Shown here in pieces: positions 28,128 through 36,000 of a stretch of 60,898 nucleotides of DNA. Source of the stretch: Bacteroidales bacterium (GTDB lineage Bacteria; Bacteroidota; Bacteroidia; Bacteroidales; NBLH01); NCBI GenBank assembly GCA_016937695.1, contig JAFGWC010000017.1, forward strand, positions 1 to 60,898, written 5' to 3'. Under the pieces are notes generated by a model. The model made no database searches. It had not been told where the DNA came from and saw nothing but the letters and a program-made list of their open reading frames with translations. How positions within the stretch are numbered: position 1 is the stretch's first letter; the number at the start of each line of letters is the position of its first letter. The translations under genes were made by a program, and so were the position numbers.

Positions 28128-29297
28128 TTAATATGCTATTGCTTTTCTTATTATTTTATGTCCGAATTTTTTCTTTAAAAAATCTACTTCTTTATACAAT
28201 TTACTCAATTTTACTTTATCATCAAAAAGCTGCAATTGTTGTGTGCCATATATAAGTTTGTCAAATTTAAGTCCAATAAGGCGAACAGATAATCTGCGAT
28301 TATAAATTCTGCCAAATAAATCTTTTGCAACATCCTCAATATGATAATCAAACGAAGTATATGAAATCTTTCTTTGCAAAGTAGGCGTTTCAAAATTTGA
28401 GTATCTTATTTTAACTGAAATTATTCCTGTAAGTTTGTTTTGCTTGCGCAACTGAAAACAAAGCCTTTCTGTCATCAGCACAATAAGCTCAAGCATATGG
28501 TTGTAATCTGTAGAATCTTTATCGAATGTTTTTTCAATACTAATGCTTTTGGGTTCCTGATATGGTATTATTGGCGTATTATCTATTCCGTTTGATTTTT
28601 TCCAGAAATTCACACCATTTTTACCAAAAGTATATTCCATTGTTGGCAGTGGTATATCGCTAAGATTTTTTATTGTGTAAATACCCATTTGCCTTAATAT
28701 ACGAAATGTTTTATTGCCAATTCCTGGCATTTTTTTTATTGAAAGCGGCTGTATAAATGGCAGTACAAGTTGCTCAGGGATAAATAGTTCGCCTGGTTTT
28801 GCTTCGTTTGTTGTTATTTTTGATGTGGTTTTATTTGTTGATAAACCAAGACTTATAGGTAATCCGGATTCTTTTGTTATAAAGTTGCGTAATTCTTTTG
28901 ACCATTTTTGGCTTCCGAAAAATTTGTCCATTCCTGTTAAGTCAATATAAAATTCATCTATTGATGCTTTTTCAAAAACTGGTGCTTTTTCTTTTATTAT
29001 TTCTGTAATTAATCCGGAATATTTTGAATAATTATCCATATCGCCACGTAGAATTATAGCTTCGGAGCATAAACGTTTTGCCAGTTTCATTGGCATGCCA
29101 GCATGAACGCCAAAACGCCTTGTTTCATAACTACAGCTTGCAACTACAGATCTGTCGGAAAATCCCCCAACTATAACAGGTTTGTCAATTAATTTAGAGT
29201 TTATTAAACGCTCTACAGATATAAAAAAAGTATCAAGGTCTAAATGTAATATTTGCCTGTCTTTGTATTTGTAATATCCCAATGGATTTATAATCAT
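28128..29297 (-). CDS. dinB: Y-family DNA polymerase IV
   Basis: The 389-aa protein has the Y-family catalytic residues: LDLDTFF (Asp20, Asp22) and SIDEFYIDL (Asp114, Glu115). KMPGIGNKTFRIL is a helix-hairpin-helix. Near the C-terminus QLQLF (TQQLQLFDDK) matches the QLxLF beta-clamp-binding motif, so the polymerase can load on the sliding clamp. Unlike ImuB, the catalytic site is intact. It is the first gene of the dinB-SRAP-dnaE2 operon and has palindromic sites just upstream. Confidence 0.92.
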   Translation of the reverse strand: MIINPLGYYKYKDRQILHLDLDTFFISVERLINSKLIDKPVIVGGFSDRSVVASCSYETRRFGVHAGMPMKLAKRLCSEAIILRGDMDNYSKYSGLITEIIKEKAPVFEKASIDEFYIDLTGMDKFFGSQKWSKELRNFITKESGLPISLGLSTNKTTSKITTNEAKPGELFIPEQLVLPFIQPLSIKKMPGIGNKTFRILRQMGIYTIKNLSDIPLPTMEYTFGKNGVNFWKKSNGIDNTPIIPYQEPKSISIEKTFDKDSTDYNHMLELIVLMTERLCFQLRKQNKLTGIISVKIRYSNFETPTLQRKISYTSFDYHIEDVAKDLFGRIYNRRLSVRLIGLKFDKLIYGTQQLQLFDDKVKLSKLYKEVDFLKKKFGHKIIRKAIAY

Positions 29298-29314
29298 ATT
29301 ATTATCTTTATTTT

Positions 29315-29331
29315 TGATTAGTAATTAATCA
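29315..29331. promoter_or_regulatory. Inverted repeat in front of dinB
   Basis: TGATTA (29315-29320), five bases, TAATCA (29326-29331), centred about 26 bp upstream of the dinB start. It lies beside a second, longer palindrome and could be part of the same operator. Confidence 0.45.
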
Positions 29332-29337
29332 TATTTT

Positions 29338-29354
29338 AGATTATAATATAATCT
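29338..29354. promoter_or_regulatory. Perfect 17-bp palindrome, candidate operator of the mutasome operon
   Basis: AGATTATA-A-TATAATCT is a perfect inverted repeat with a single central base, ending 41 bp upstream of the dinB start. Its half-site GATTATA/TATAATC also forms the palindrome in front of recA (40940-40955). Which repressor binds is not known; no lexA-like gene lies in the window. Confidence 0.5.
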
Positions 29355-30020
29355 TTTTGTCGGTAAAAAGCAATTTTTTAATGTATAATTAGTTAATTTT
29401 TTATTTCTTTCACAGATATTTTGGCAATTGATATTTTATTTGTTAATTTTATATTGAAAATGCCTTGAGTGGAATTTGAACCTGAAGAAATAATAAAAGA
29501 CAACAAACTTTCAAATTAAATAATATTATTGCAAAGTAATTAAAAACTACTATAATAATAAGCCTAAGTTGAAATTAGCAAATAAGAACGAAAAGCAATA
29601 TTGAAAAAAACATCTCCCCTAATTTCCTAAGTATAGCAATGAATTATTATACTTTAAATCTGCGACTTAGTTCATAAATATGTGAATATTGTAACATTTC
29701 TAAAAAGTTTTGTAACATAATAGTCAATTTATCAATGTAAATTTGTGGTATAAAATACATGGTCATTTACTTTGTATCATCTTATAAGGACACAACATTT
29801 CTGGCTATTCCATTTCAACTAAAGGATTGAAAGAGTAAAAGCATGGCGCCGGCAAAGTAAATTGTAAGAATCAAGACAAATAGATAAGCCTACTTAAGAA
29901 CAAATCGAAAAAAGTAACTGTTTTATACAATAGAATAGGCAGTCCTTCAAAAAGAGCTATTGTAATTTAATAATCAAAAAATAATTACAGTATTATCATT
30001 AAATAATTAAAAAGAAAGTT
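29355..30020. other. Gene-poor stretch upstream of the basic secreted protein gene
   Basis: About 670 bp without a convincing reading frame. A -7-like box TAAATTTG at 29738-29745 could start a roughly 270-nt leader for the gene at 30021. Parts around 29760-29960 are visibly richer in G and C than nearby spacers. I see no tRNA, repeat array or recognisable RNA. Confidence 0.4.
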
Positions 30021-30512
30021 ATGAAAAAAATAATTTTTATCATTCTATTATGCACATTTGGTTTGCTTAGTCAAAAATCAAATGCCCAAATTTCACTGAA
30101 AATAAATATAGTTAGTCAACCTATTTGGGGACCAGAAGGCTATGACTATGTTGAATATTATTACTTGCCTGAAATTGATGTATATTATAATGTTGCAAGG
30201 CACAGGTATATCTATATGAGTCATAATCAGTGGATAGTAAGTTTACAGCTCCCACCTCATTATAGGAGCTTTGATGTTTACCATGCCAGAAAAGTTATAA
30301 TAAACGAGCAGAGACCTTATTTACGCCACGATCATTTTAAACAAAAATATGCACATTCCAATGACTATTCAAACCAAAGGTCCATAAGAGACAGTAACGA
30401 CGAAAAATACTATAAAAACAAGCACCATCCAAAGCACAATAATTGGAAGATTGCTAAAAAAAATAGTCATAATAAAGGGAGACAAAATAAACATTCAAAG
30501 CATAAAAAATAA
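30021..30512 (+). CDS. Secreted basic protein of unknown function with His/Lys/Asn-rich tail
   Basis: The 163-aa protein has a signal peptide (1-22, ending SNAQ). The central part (about 35-110) is rich in Trp and Tyr with the pattern WGPEGYDYVEYYYLPEIDVY and later INEQRPYLRHD, a small conserved envelope family I have seen in Bacteroidota but cannot name functionally. The last 50 residues are very basic and His-rich (KYYKNKHHPKHNN, KKNSHNKGRQNKHSKHKK), suggesting metal, nucleic acid or polyanion binding. It stands alone between two unusual non-coding stretches. Confidence 0.75.
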   Translation: MKKIIFIILLCTFGLLSQKSNAQISLKINIVSQPIWGPEGYDYVEYYYLPEIDVYYNVARHRYIYMSHNQWIVSLQLPPHYRSFDVYHARKVIINEQRPYLRHDHFKQKYAHSNDYSNQRSIRDSNDEKYYKNKHHPKHNNWKIAKKNSHNKGRQNKHSKHKK

Positions 30513-30530
30513 ACAAAAACACTTTGCCAG

Positions 30531-30566
30531 ACCATGGATTAATAATACTTATTATTAGTTCATGGT
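30531..30566 (+). terminator. Long terminator hairpin after the basic secreted protein gene
   Basis: ACCATGGATTAATAAT (30531-30546) pairs with 30551-30566 over 16 bp with two G-T pairs, loop of four, followed by TTTATTTT. Confidence 0.75.
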
Positions 30567-30896
30567 TTTATTTTAGCACTAAATCAACCACAAATAATTA
30601 GTTTCGCAGGTATTGAATAAAGTAAACTCCGACTAGTCAAGAACTAAGCTTTTTTAATTTACATTTATTATAACTCAGCAACATATAATACTAGACAAGG
30701 ACAAGCTCTAGCATTAGACCATAACTAACGACTTACTTAGCAAATGGCTTTGGGTAATATTAGAGTACGACAATATCCTCACTTGCCCAATGGCTATACA
30801 TAAGATAATCAAGCGCTTACATTTCCTAAATGGTCTATCATAAAGTATTGTCTTTCAAAATTACCAACTTCCTCTACAGATATTTATGAATACAAT
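30567..30896. other. Non-coding 330 bp between convergent genes
   Basis: No gene seen. One frame is open for about 44 codons up to a TAA near 30840 but has no start codon and no family resemblance, so it may be a decayed gene end. Base composition is less AT-rich than other spacers here. Confidence 0.35.
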
Positions 30897-32258
30897 TTAT
30901 TCGAAAGTTGTAATAGAAAGATTATCAAAGGCAACTGTTTGTTTTTCGCAAACACGCAATCCAATTTTTGAAGGATTTATTCCATCTAACGAAATTGATT
31001 GAACAAATTCATCATCGATAAAATATTCGAGTAATCCGTTTTTTAAAATTGCTTTTTGTCTGTGTTTTAAACTGCCATTGCTGATGAATTTTGTTTTAAC
31101 ATAGTCTTGAATATCAGTATATTCGCCATTTTCGCTTTTAACAAGTCTGATATTTCCATCGTTTTTAAATTCGCATGAGATGTAATTCAAATTATCTTGC
31201 AAAATCATTAAACCATAATTAGCCATTTCGCCACTTAACCATGTAGAGCTTAAAGTTATTTCGCAATTATTTGATATTATATGTTTTGAAGATATAGACC
31301 ACATACAATCATCTCCGTTTGTTCTAAATATATATTCACCATTTTCAAAATATGTTTGTTTAATCATTTTTTCGCTTGGCGCCCATTTAGAAGAAGGTGT
31401 TTCAAAACTTTCTTCAAAAACTATTTCATCATTATCAACATTAATAATTTTTAAATTATCAAAAGCAACTTGCTGTTGGCCACATGCTCTAAGTCCAATT
31501 CCGCTAATATTTAAACCAAGATTACCTTCTTCAACAATATTATTATTAACATAATAAGAAAAATTACCGGCTCTAACTTTTACTAATTGAGTATTTGGCT
31601 TTTTCATTTCGGATGAATTTGCCTTTTTACTTTTCCAACTTCCCTCATATACCCATTTAGTTTCAACTACTTTTCCATAAAATGCCGTTCCATCAGCTTT
31701 AATCTGAAAAGCACAGTAATTATCGCTATTTTGATGCAATGTAAATCCGTAACTATCAAACTTTCCATGTTTCCATAAAGAATTTACATATACATCATAA
31801 TTTTCAGGAAATTCAATATTTATATCGTCCCAATAACACCAACCTTCAACATTAGGTTCAAAAATATAAAAACCATTCTGAATAGTTTTTTTATATTTAT
31901 ATTTATCAAAAATATCCCAACCATAAGTATTATCGGTAAAAGAATCTTCTACCAAAACTTCTTTTAAAGGCGCTTCAGGCCAAAATATTATTAAAAAAAT
32001 CAATATTACAAAAGATGCAGCAATAGAAAGATATATTGTCTTTTTCCTATTTTTATCAGCTTCCAGCTTAACTTCAGATCTTACTACTTTAGCAATTTCC
32101 TCAACTTCTTTTTTCGACAGATTAGTAAGTTCTGTAAGAACTTCGATATTAGCTTCGCGTATTATTTCATCTTCGTTTTTTTCTTGTAATTCTAAATCTT
32201 TTTCAATAACTCTTTTTCTTATTTCAGCTAGAATTTTTTCTTCTAATCTTTTATTCAT
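30897..32258 (-). CDS. Membrane-anchored protein with two tandem LamG/concanavalin-like domains
   Basis: The 453-aa protein has a charged helical N-terminus (1-73), one membrane helix (about 74-93) and then two copies of a roughly 175-residue domain (about 101-275 and 280-453). Both begin with an E-(D/E)SF start (EDSFTDN, EESFETP), carry a Cys-Trp pair (WCYW, DCMW) and end with the same words (GLRACGQQQVAFDNLKI and GLRVCEKQTVAFDNLSI). The fold is most like LamG or DUF1080 jelly rolls that bind glycans. The N-terminus faces the cytoplasm and the domains the periplasm. No activity motif is seen. Confidence 0.7.
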   Translation of the reverse strand: MNKRLEEKILAEIRKRVIEKDLELQEKNEDEIIREANIEVLTELTNLSKKEVEEIAKVVRSEVKLEADKNRKKTIYLSIAASFVILIFLIIFWPEAPLKEVLVEDSFTDNTYGWDIFDKYKYKKTIQNGFYIFEPNVEGWCYWDDINIEFPENYDVYVNSLWKHGKFDSYGFTLHQNSDNYCAFQIKADGTAFYGKVVETKWVYEGSWKSKKANSSEMKKPNTQLVKVRAGNFSYYVNNNIVEEGNLGLNISGIGLRACGQQQVAFDNLKIINVDNDEIVFEESFETPSSKWAPSEKMIKQTYFENGEYIFRTNGDDCMWSISSKHIISNNCEITLSSTWLSGEMANYGLMILQDNLNYISCEFKNDGNIRLVKSENGEYTDIQDYVKTKFISNGSLKHRQKAILKNGLLEYFIDDEFVQSISLDGINPSKIGLRVCEKQTVAFDNLSITTFE

Positions 32259-32436
32259 AATTCATGAATTTCAATAGTTATTATTAAACAATAAAAATAA
32301 TAAAAAAATAGATTTAATCTAATTCAAAAGCTAATGAAAAATTTAATTATAGAGAAAATTTTAATATTTAGCTGTTTTTTTTGGAAAAATAAGATATTGA
32401 TAATAATATTGTCGAAAAAAAATCACATAAAAATAT

Positions 32437-33339
32437 ATGAAACCAACTTTATTAATTCTTGCAGCAGGACTTGGAAGCCGTTATGGCGGATTAAAACAAC
32501 TTGACAAAATTGGTCCTTCGGGCGAAACAATTATGGATTATTCTATTTTCGATGCAAAAAGAGCTGGATTTGGAAAGGTAGTTTTTGTAATTAGAGAATC
32601 ATTTGAAGAAGATTTTAAGAAACATGTTTTCAATAAATATCAAAACTTTATAGAAGTAGATTACGTTTTTCAGGAAATTAATAAACTTCCACATGGTTTT
32701 ACTGCTCCAAAAGAACGAGAAAAACCTTGGGGAACAGGCCATGCAGTTTTGGTTGCGAGAGAAAAAATCAAAGAACCTTTTGCTGTTATAAATGCTGATG
32801 ATTTTTATGGGAAAGACTCATTTTCAGCTATTTCATCATACCTTATGGCTGTAGACGAAGGTATTAATAATAAGTTTTGCCTAATGGCCTATAAATTAAA
32901 AAATACACTTTCAGAAAATGGTTCTGTTTCAAGAGGAGTGTGCTTTTTAGATAAAAATAATTATTTAGTCAACATAATTGAACATAAGAAAATATATCTG
33001 CAAAATAATGAAATTTATAGTGATTTTGAAAAAGAAAAAATAATTTTAGATGAAAACACGCCTGTTTCAATGAATTTAATGGGATTTTCACATTCTACAT
33101 TTCAATATTTTGAGTCTTATTTTTCAGATTTTCTTAAAAAAAATATTAACAGTCTTACTGCAGAATTTTATCTGCCATCAGTTGTTACAAACATAATTAA
33201 AAGTAAACAAGGAAAAGTTAGAGTACTGCCGAGCAACGAAATATGGTTTGGAGTAACATACAAAGAAGATCGTGAAACTGTGGTAAAAAATATAAACGAA
33301 AAGGTGGAAAACGGTATTTACCCGAAAAGTTTATTTTAA
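32437..33339 (+). CDS. Sugar-phosphate nucleotidyltransferase family protein
   Basis: The 300-aa protein begins LILAAGLGSRYGGLKQLDKI, the nucleotide-binding loop of NTP_transferase enzymes with the conserved Lys. WGTGHAVLVA and the metal-binding INADDFYG follow. These features fit UTP/dTTP:sugar-1-phosphate nucleotidyltransferases, but the length and Tyr-Gly-Gly variant belong to a Bacteroidota subgroup whose sugar is not established. It is monocistronic and almost abuts the convergent LuxR gene (2 bp between ends). Confidence 0.85.
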   Translation: MKPTLLILAAGLGSRYGGLKQLDKIGPSGETIMDYSIFDAKRAGFGKVVFVIRESFEEDFKKHVFNKYQNFIEVDYVFQEINKLPHGFTAPKEREKPWGTGHAVLVAREKIKEPFAVINADDFYGKDSFSAISSYLMAVDEGINNKFCLMAYKLKNTLSENGSVSRGVCFLDKNNYLVNIIEHKKIYLQNNEIYSDFEKEKIILDENTPVSMNLMGFSHSTFQYFESYFSDFLKKNINSLTAEFYLPSVVTNIIKSKQGKVRVLPSNEIWFGVTYKEDRETVVKNINEKVENGIYPKSLF

Positions 33340-33341
33340 AA

Positions 33342-33935
33342 TCAGTTTAAATCATTCATATTAACTATTTTATTTAAAATTGCATAAACGGTTAAACCCG
33401 ATAATGTTCTGATTCCCAGTTTTTTAACAATGTTTTTTCTATGTGTATTAACTGTATGCACGCTAATAAAAAGTTTTTCTGCAACTTCTTTATTTGTTAA
33501 GCCTTTTGCAAGCCATTCTAAAATAGCCTTTTCCCTATCCGACAATTCATTATCGTGTCTTAAATTCTCATTTTCAATATTTAAGCTTTTCAAATGATAA
33601 TTAAATTTACTTATTATTTCCATTCTATTTTCGTCATAATCAATAGAGTCAACAAAAATTTCATCAATTTGTTTATCATCATTTTTATTAATTCCAATTA
33701 CTAAAAATTTATATTTAGATTTTAATTTTTTAAAAAGTTCAATTGGAATTTGGTTGTAAATTTCGGTATTTAAAACAATAACGCTAGGTTTTGACTGCTT
33801 AATAATGATTTCAAAATCATCAAAATTGCTAATAATTGCCTCAATATCAAATTTATTTAATTCTCTCAACAATGATTTCAACCCTTTGGCCACTAAAAAA
33901 GATTTCTCGAAAATATTTATCGTAATTTTTGGCAT
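33342..33935 (-). CDS. LuxR/NarL-type regulator with a pseudo-receiver domain
   Basis: The 197-aa protein has a C-terminal LuxR helix-turn-helix (about 130-190: LSDREKAILEWLAKGLTNKE, SVHTVNTHRKNIVKKLGI). The N-terminal domain has the size and pattern of a receiver, but the phospho-acceptor position reads Asn56 (SVIVLNTEIYNQIP) and the acidic pocket is reduced. Control by Asp phosphorylation is therefore unlikely. It follows the hemerythrin gene by 32 bp, suggesting one transcript and a signal carried by that protein. Confidence 0.85.
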   Translation of the reverse strand: MPKITINIFEKSFLVAKGLKSLLRELNKFDIEAIISNFDDFEIIIKQSKPSVIVLNTEIYNQIPIELFKKLKSKYKFLVIGINKNDDKQIDEIFVDSIDYDENRMEIISKFNYHLKSLNIENENLRHDNELSDREKAILEWLAKGLTNKEVAEKLFISVHTVNTHRKNIVKKLGIRTLSGLTVYAILNKIVNMNDLN

Positions 33936-33967
33936 TTTATTAACGTTAAATTTCCAGCATTAATATT

Positions 33968-34714
33968 TTAAAGTTTTATTTTAGATTTTAAAAACATTTC
34001 CATTTCCATAATTTTTGGAACTAGAATTTTCTCTTCTATTCTGGCATGATTATTTAAATCTTTTTCTAAAAGAAATAATTGGAATAAAATTTTAATTGCG
34101 GTTTTCTGATTTTGTGGAGGTGGTAAATATTTAATAATTATATTTTTCAAATCAGTTAATTTCTCTTCAATATCATCATGGTCTTTCGCATAATCTGTTA
34201 TCGAATAAACTTTCATTTTTTTATAGCAATCGTCTAATTTGTCTTTGTATTTGCAATTTTCTTCAATATAAACAGCATAAGGATAAACTGTTTCTTCTTC
34301 ATGTAAAGTATGAGCTTTCACTTCAGTTTTATATTCATAAAAAAACTTCTTCAAAATCGACAAATTTCTATCATGATCGTCTGTATTCCAGTACAATTCA
34401 TCAATTAAAGATTCAATAAAAGGAATTTTTTCATCATTGTAAAAAACATGTGAATTTTTTAAAAAATCAACTATTAATTTAATAGAAAAAGATTGAAGCT
34501 TTTTATCCGGAAAATATTCTTTATCATGAAATATATTAATGATTTCAATAAAAAAATTATGATTAATATTATAGAATTCACAAATTTCTGAAATGTTTTT
34601 ATCGCCAAATCCAAGTTTAATACCAAATCTTTGAAAAACAGTAAGCAATTCAAAATTTGAATGTATTATTTCAGATAATGAATCATTTAGCTTAATTAAT
34701 TTTGAATATTTCAT
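33968..34714 (-). CDS. Hemerythrin-domain protein (RIC/YtfE/ScdA-like)
   Basis: The 248-aa protein has an N-terminal ScdA_N/DUF1858-like helical part (LLTVFQRFGIKLGFGDKNIS, about 22-42) and a hemerythrin four-helix bundle. Candidate di-iron ligands are His89, His114, His135/His138 with Glu139-141 (HTLHEEE), His179 (DHDDIEE) and His223-Glu227 (NHARIEEKIL). Family members bind O2 or NO or repair Fe-S clusters. The canonical Cys pair of full YtfE is missing. It is followed at 32 bp by the LuxR pseudo-receiver, and a GC-rich direct repeat lies about 100 bp upstream. Confidence 0.85.
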   Translation of the reverse strand: MKYSKLIKLNDSLSEIIHSNFELLTVFQRFGIKLGFGDKNISEICEFYNINHNFFIEIINIFHDKEYFPDKKLQSFSIKLIVDFLKNSHVFYNDEKIPFIESLIDELYWNTDDHDRNLSILKKFFYEYKTEVKAHTLHEEETVYPYAVYIEENCKYKDKLDDCYKKMKVYSITDYAKDHDDIEEKLTDLKNIIIKYLPPPQNQKTAIKILFQLFLLEKDLNNHARIEEKILVPKIMEMEMFLKSKIKL

Positions 34715-34810
34715 CTGTTGATATTTTTTTATTTTTTATTATTTCAGATGGAACACCCTCATTTTAACAAATTTACGATATATCAAAAATTTTTCCCTGA
34801 AATTATCTTT

Positions 34811-34840
34811 CGTGTGTGTTAAAAATTTATCGTGGGTGTT
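34811..34840. promoter_or_regulatory. Direct repeat CGTG(T/G)GTGTT upstream of the hemerythrin gene
   Basis: CGTGTGTGTT (34811-34820) and CGTGGGTGTT (34831-34840) start exactly 20 bp apart, two helical turns. They stand out in extremely AT-rich DNA and end 97 bp upstream of the hemerythrin start. Candidate activator sites for the hemerythrin-LuxR unit. Confidence 0.5.
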
Positions 34841-35246
34841 TCATTTTATCTTTTATATGAATTTAATAATCAAAGCTAATTTTGAAGTAAAAGTATTTAA
34901 TAAAATCTTTTTTAATAATAATCTCAAAAAAATAATTAAAAATATTTCAATTTTTAATCTGAAATATTAAAAAAAATATTATTTTTACCCTAATATTTAA
35001 ATACTTATAAAGTTTCATAATTAATTTTTCAGTATTAAAAATCATATTAGATTTTTAATTAATTATAGTTAAATTTCTATTTTTTTTCAAAAAAATAAAA
35101 TAAAAGAAAAAAAATCATAACCATTATTTAAATAATTAAAATGTAGAAATTGTTGATATCAAAGGCTTCAGCTAATAAAGAACTAGTGCTAACTCAATTA
35201 ATTTAAAAAAAAGGTAGTTGATAGTTTTTAAATTTAGATAAAAGCT
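34841..35246. other. Extremely AT-rich spacer between divergent hemerythrin and HU genes
   Basis: About 400 bp of long A and T runs with no reading frame and no RNA gene seen. It likely holds both promoters and may be curved DNA. Confidence 0.4.
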
Positions 35247-35254
35247 CTATATTT
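35247..35254 (+). promoter_or_regulatory. -7 promoter box of the HU gene
   Basis: TATATTTG (TAnnTTTG consensus), followed by CAGC exactly as before tRNA-CAT. It lies 52 bp upstream of the HU start codon. A TTG at 35217 is further away than a usual -33 element. Confidence 0.6.
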
Positions 35255-35305
35255 GCAGCTCGTTTTAATTATTGTAAACTCTTGATAATTAAATATATTA
35301 TAAAA

Positions 35306-35590
35306 ATGACAAAAGCAGATATTGTAAACGAAATTTCGAAAAACACCGGAATTGAAAAAGTGACTGTACAAAAAACCGTTGAGGCTTTCATGGATACAGT
35401 AAAAGGATCTTTAGCTAAGAATAAAAATGTATATCTTAGAGGATTTGGTAGTTTTATAGTGAAACAAAGAGCAGAGAAAACTGCAAGAAATATTTCTAAA
35501 AATACTACAATTATTATCCCTTCACATAGTATTCCGGCTTTTAAACCATCAAAAACATTTACTACTAAAGTAAAAAATAACGTTAAATAG
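35306..35590 (+). CDS. HU/IHF-family DNA-binding protein
   Basis: The 94-aa protein has the HU fold: helical N-terminus TKADIVNEISKNTGIEK, the beta-arm entry VYLRGFGSFIVKQRAEKTARN and the arm tip ISKNTTIIIPSHSIPAFKPSK with the intercalating Pro. It bends and compacts DNA as a dimer. I use ATG 35306; a TTG eight codons upstream would add non-conserved residues. It is followed by the 30-aa basic protein (62 bp) and RNase G, a conserved-looking order. Confidence 0.93.
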   Translation: MTKADIVNEISKNTGIEKVTVQKTVEAFMDTVKGSLAKNKNVYLRGFGSFIVKQRAEKTARNISKNTTIIIPSHSIPAFKPSKTFTTKVKNNVK

Positions 35591-35651
35591 TTAAGTTATT
35601 ATTTTAGTAAAAAAAAGGAATTATATTTATAAAAATTAAAAAGTTGTAATT

Positions 35652-35744
35652 ATGCCAAGTGGAAAAAAACGTAAAAGACATAAGATGTCTACTCATAAAC
35701 GTAAAAAACGTTTGAGAAAAAACAGACATAAAAAGAAGAAATAG
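35652..35744 (+). CDS. 30-aa AURKAIP1/COX24-domain mini-protein (bS22/mS38-like ribosomal protein)
   Basis: A very short frame encodes MPSGKKRKRHKMSTHKRKKR and ten more residues, about 60% Lys/Arg. The KKRKRHKMSTHKRKKRLRKN core matches the AURKAIP1/COX24 family, to which mycobacterial bS22 and mitochondrial mS38 belong; these sit in the small ribosomal subunit. It is placed 62 bp after HU and has its own strong terminator 40 bp downstream. The function is by family; I infer that it is a ribosomal component here. Confidence 0.85.
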   Translation: MPSGKKRKRHKMSTHKRKKRLRKNRHKKKK

Positions 35745-35783
35745 TTGCCTGTAATTTAAGTAACTTAAATTATCATTTTATTA

Positions 35784-35812
35784 ACCAAAAGGGTCAAAAA
35801 GACTCTTTTGGT
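35784..35812 (+). terminator. Terminator after HU and the mini-protein
   Basis: A 12-bp stem (ACCAAAAGGGTC / GACTCTTTTGGT, one G-T pair) with an AAAAA loop is followed by ATTTTATA. It separates the HU unit from RNase G. Confidence 0.8.
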
Positions 35813-36000
35813 ATTTTATATTGGTAATTTCATGAAAGAAAAATTAAAAAAACAACACACACATAAAAATATTTCCGAATGAAAATTTGATTTTTATAAT
35901 GTCATTTTTTTATAAAAAAATAACTAATTAAATTGCTTAAAATCAGTTTATTTCTTCCATGTAAATTACATATCTCTTTATATCAAAACCAGACGGAATT

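Noticed and set aside
29355-30020. Possible riboswitch or small RNA
   Set aside because: I could not find a consistent secondary structure or known core motif by eye; only a promoter-like box is visible.
30710-30842. Open frame of about 44 codons in the spacer
   Set aside because: No start codon and no recognisable family; too short to call a gene or pseudogene.
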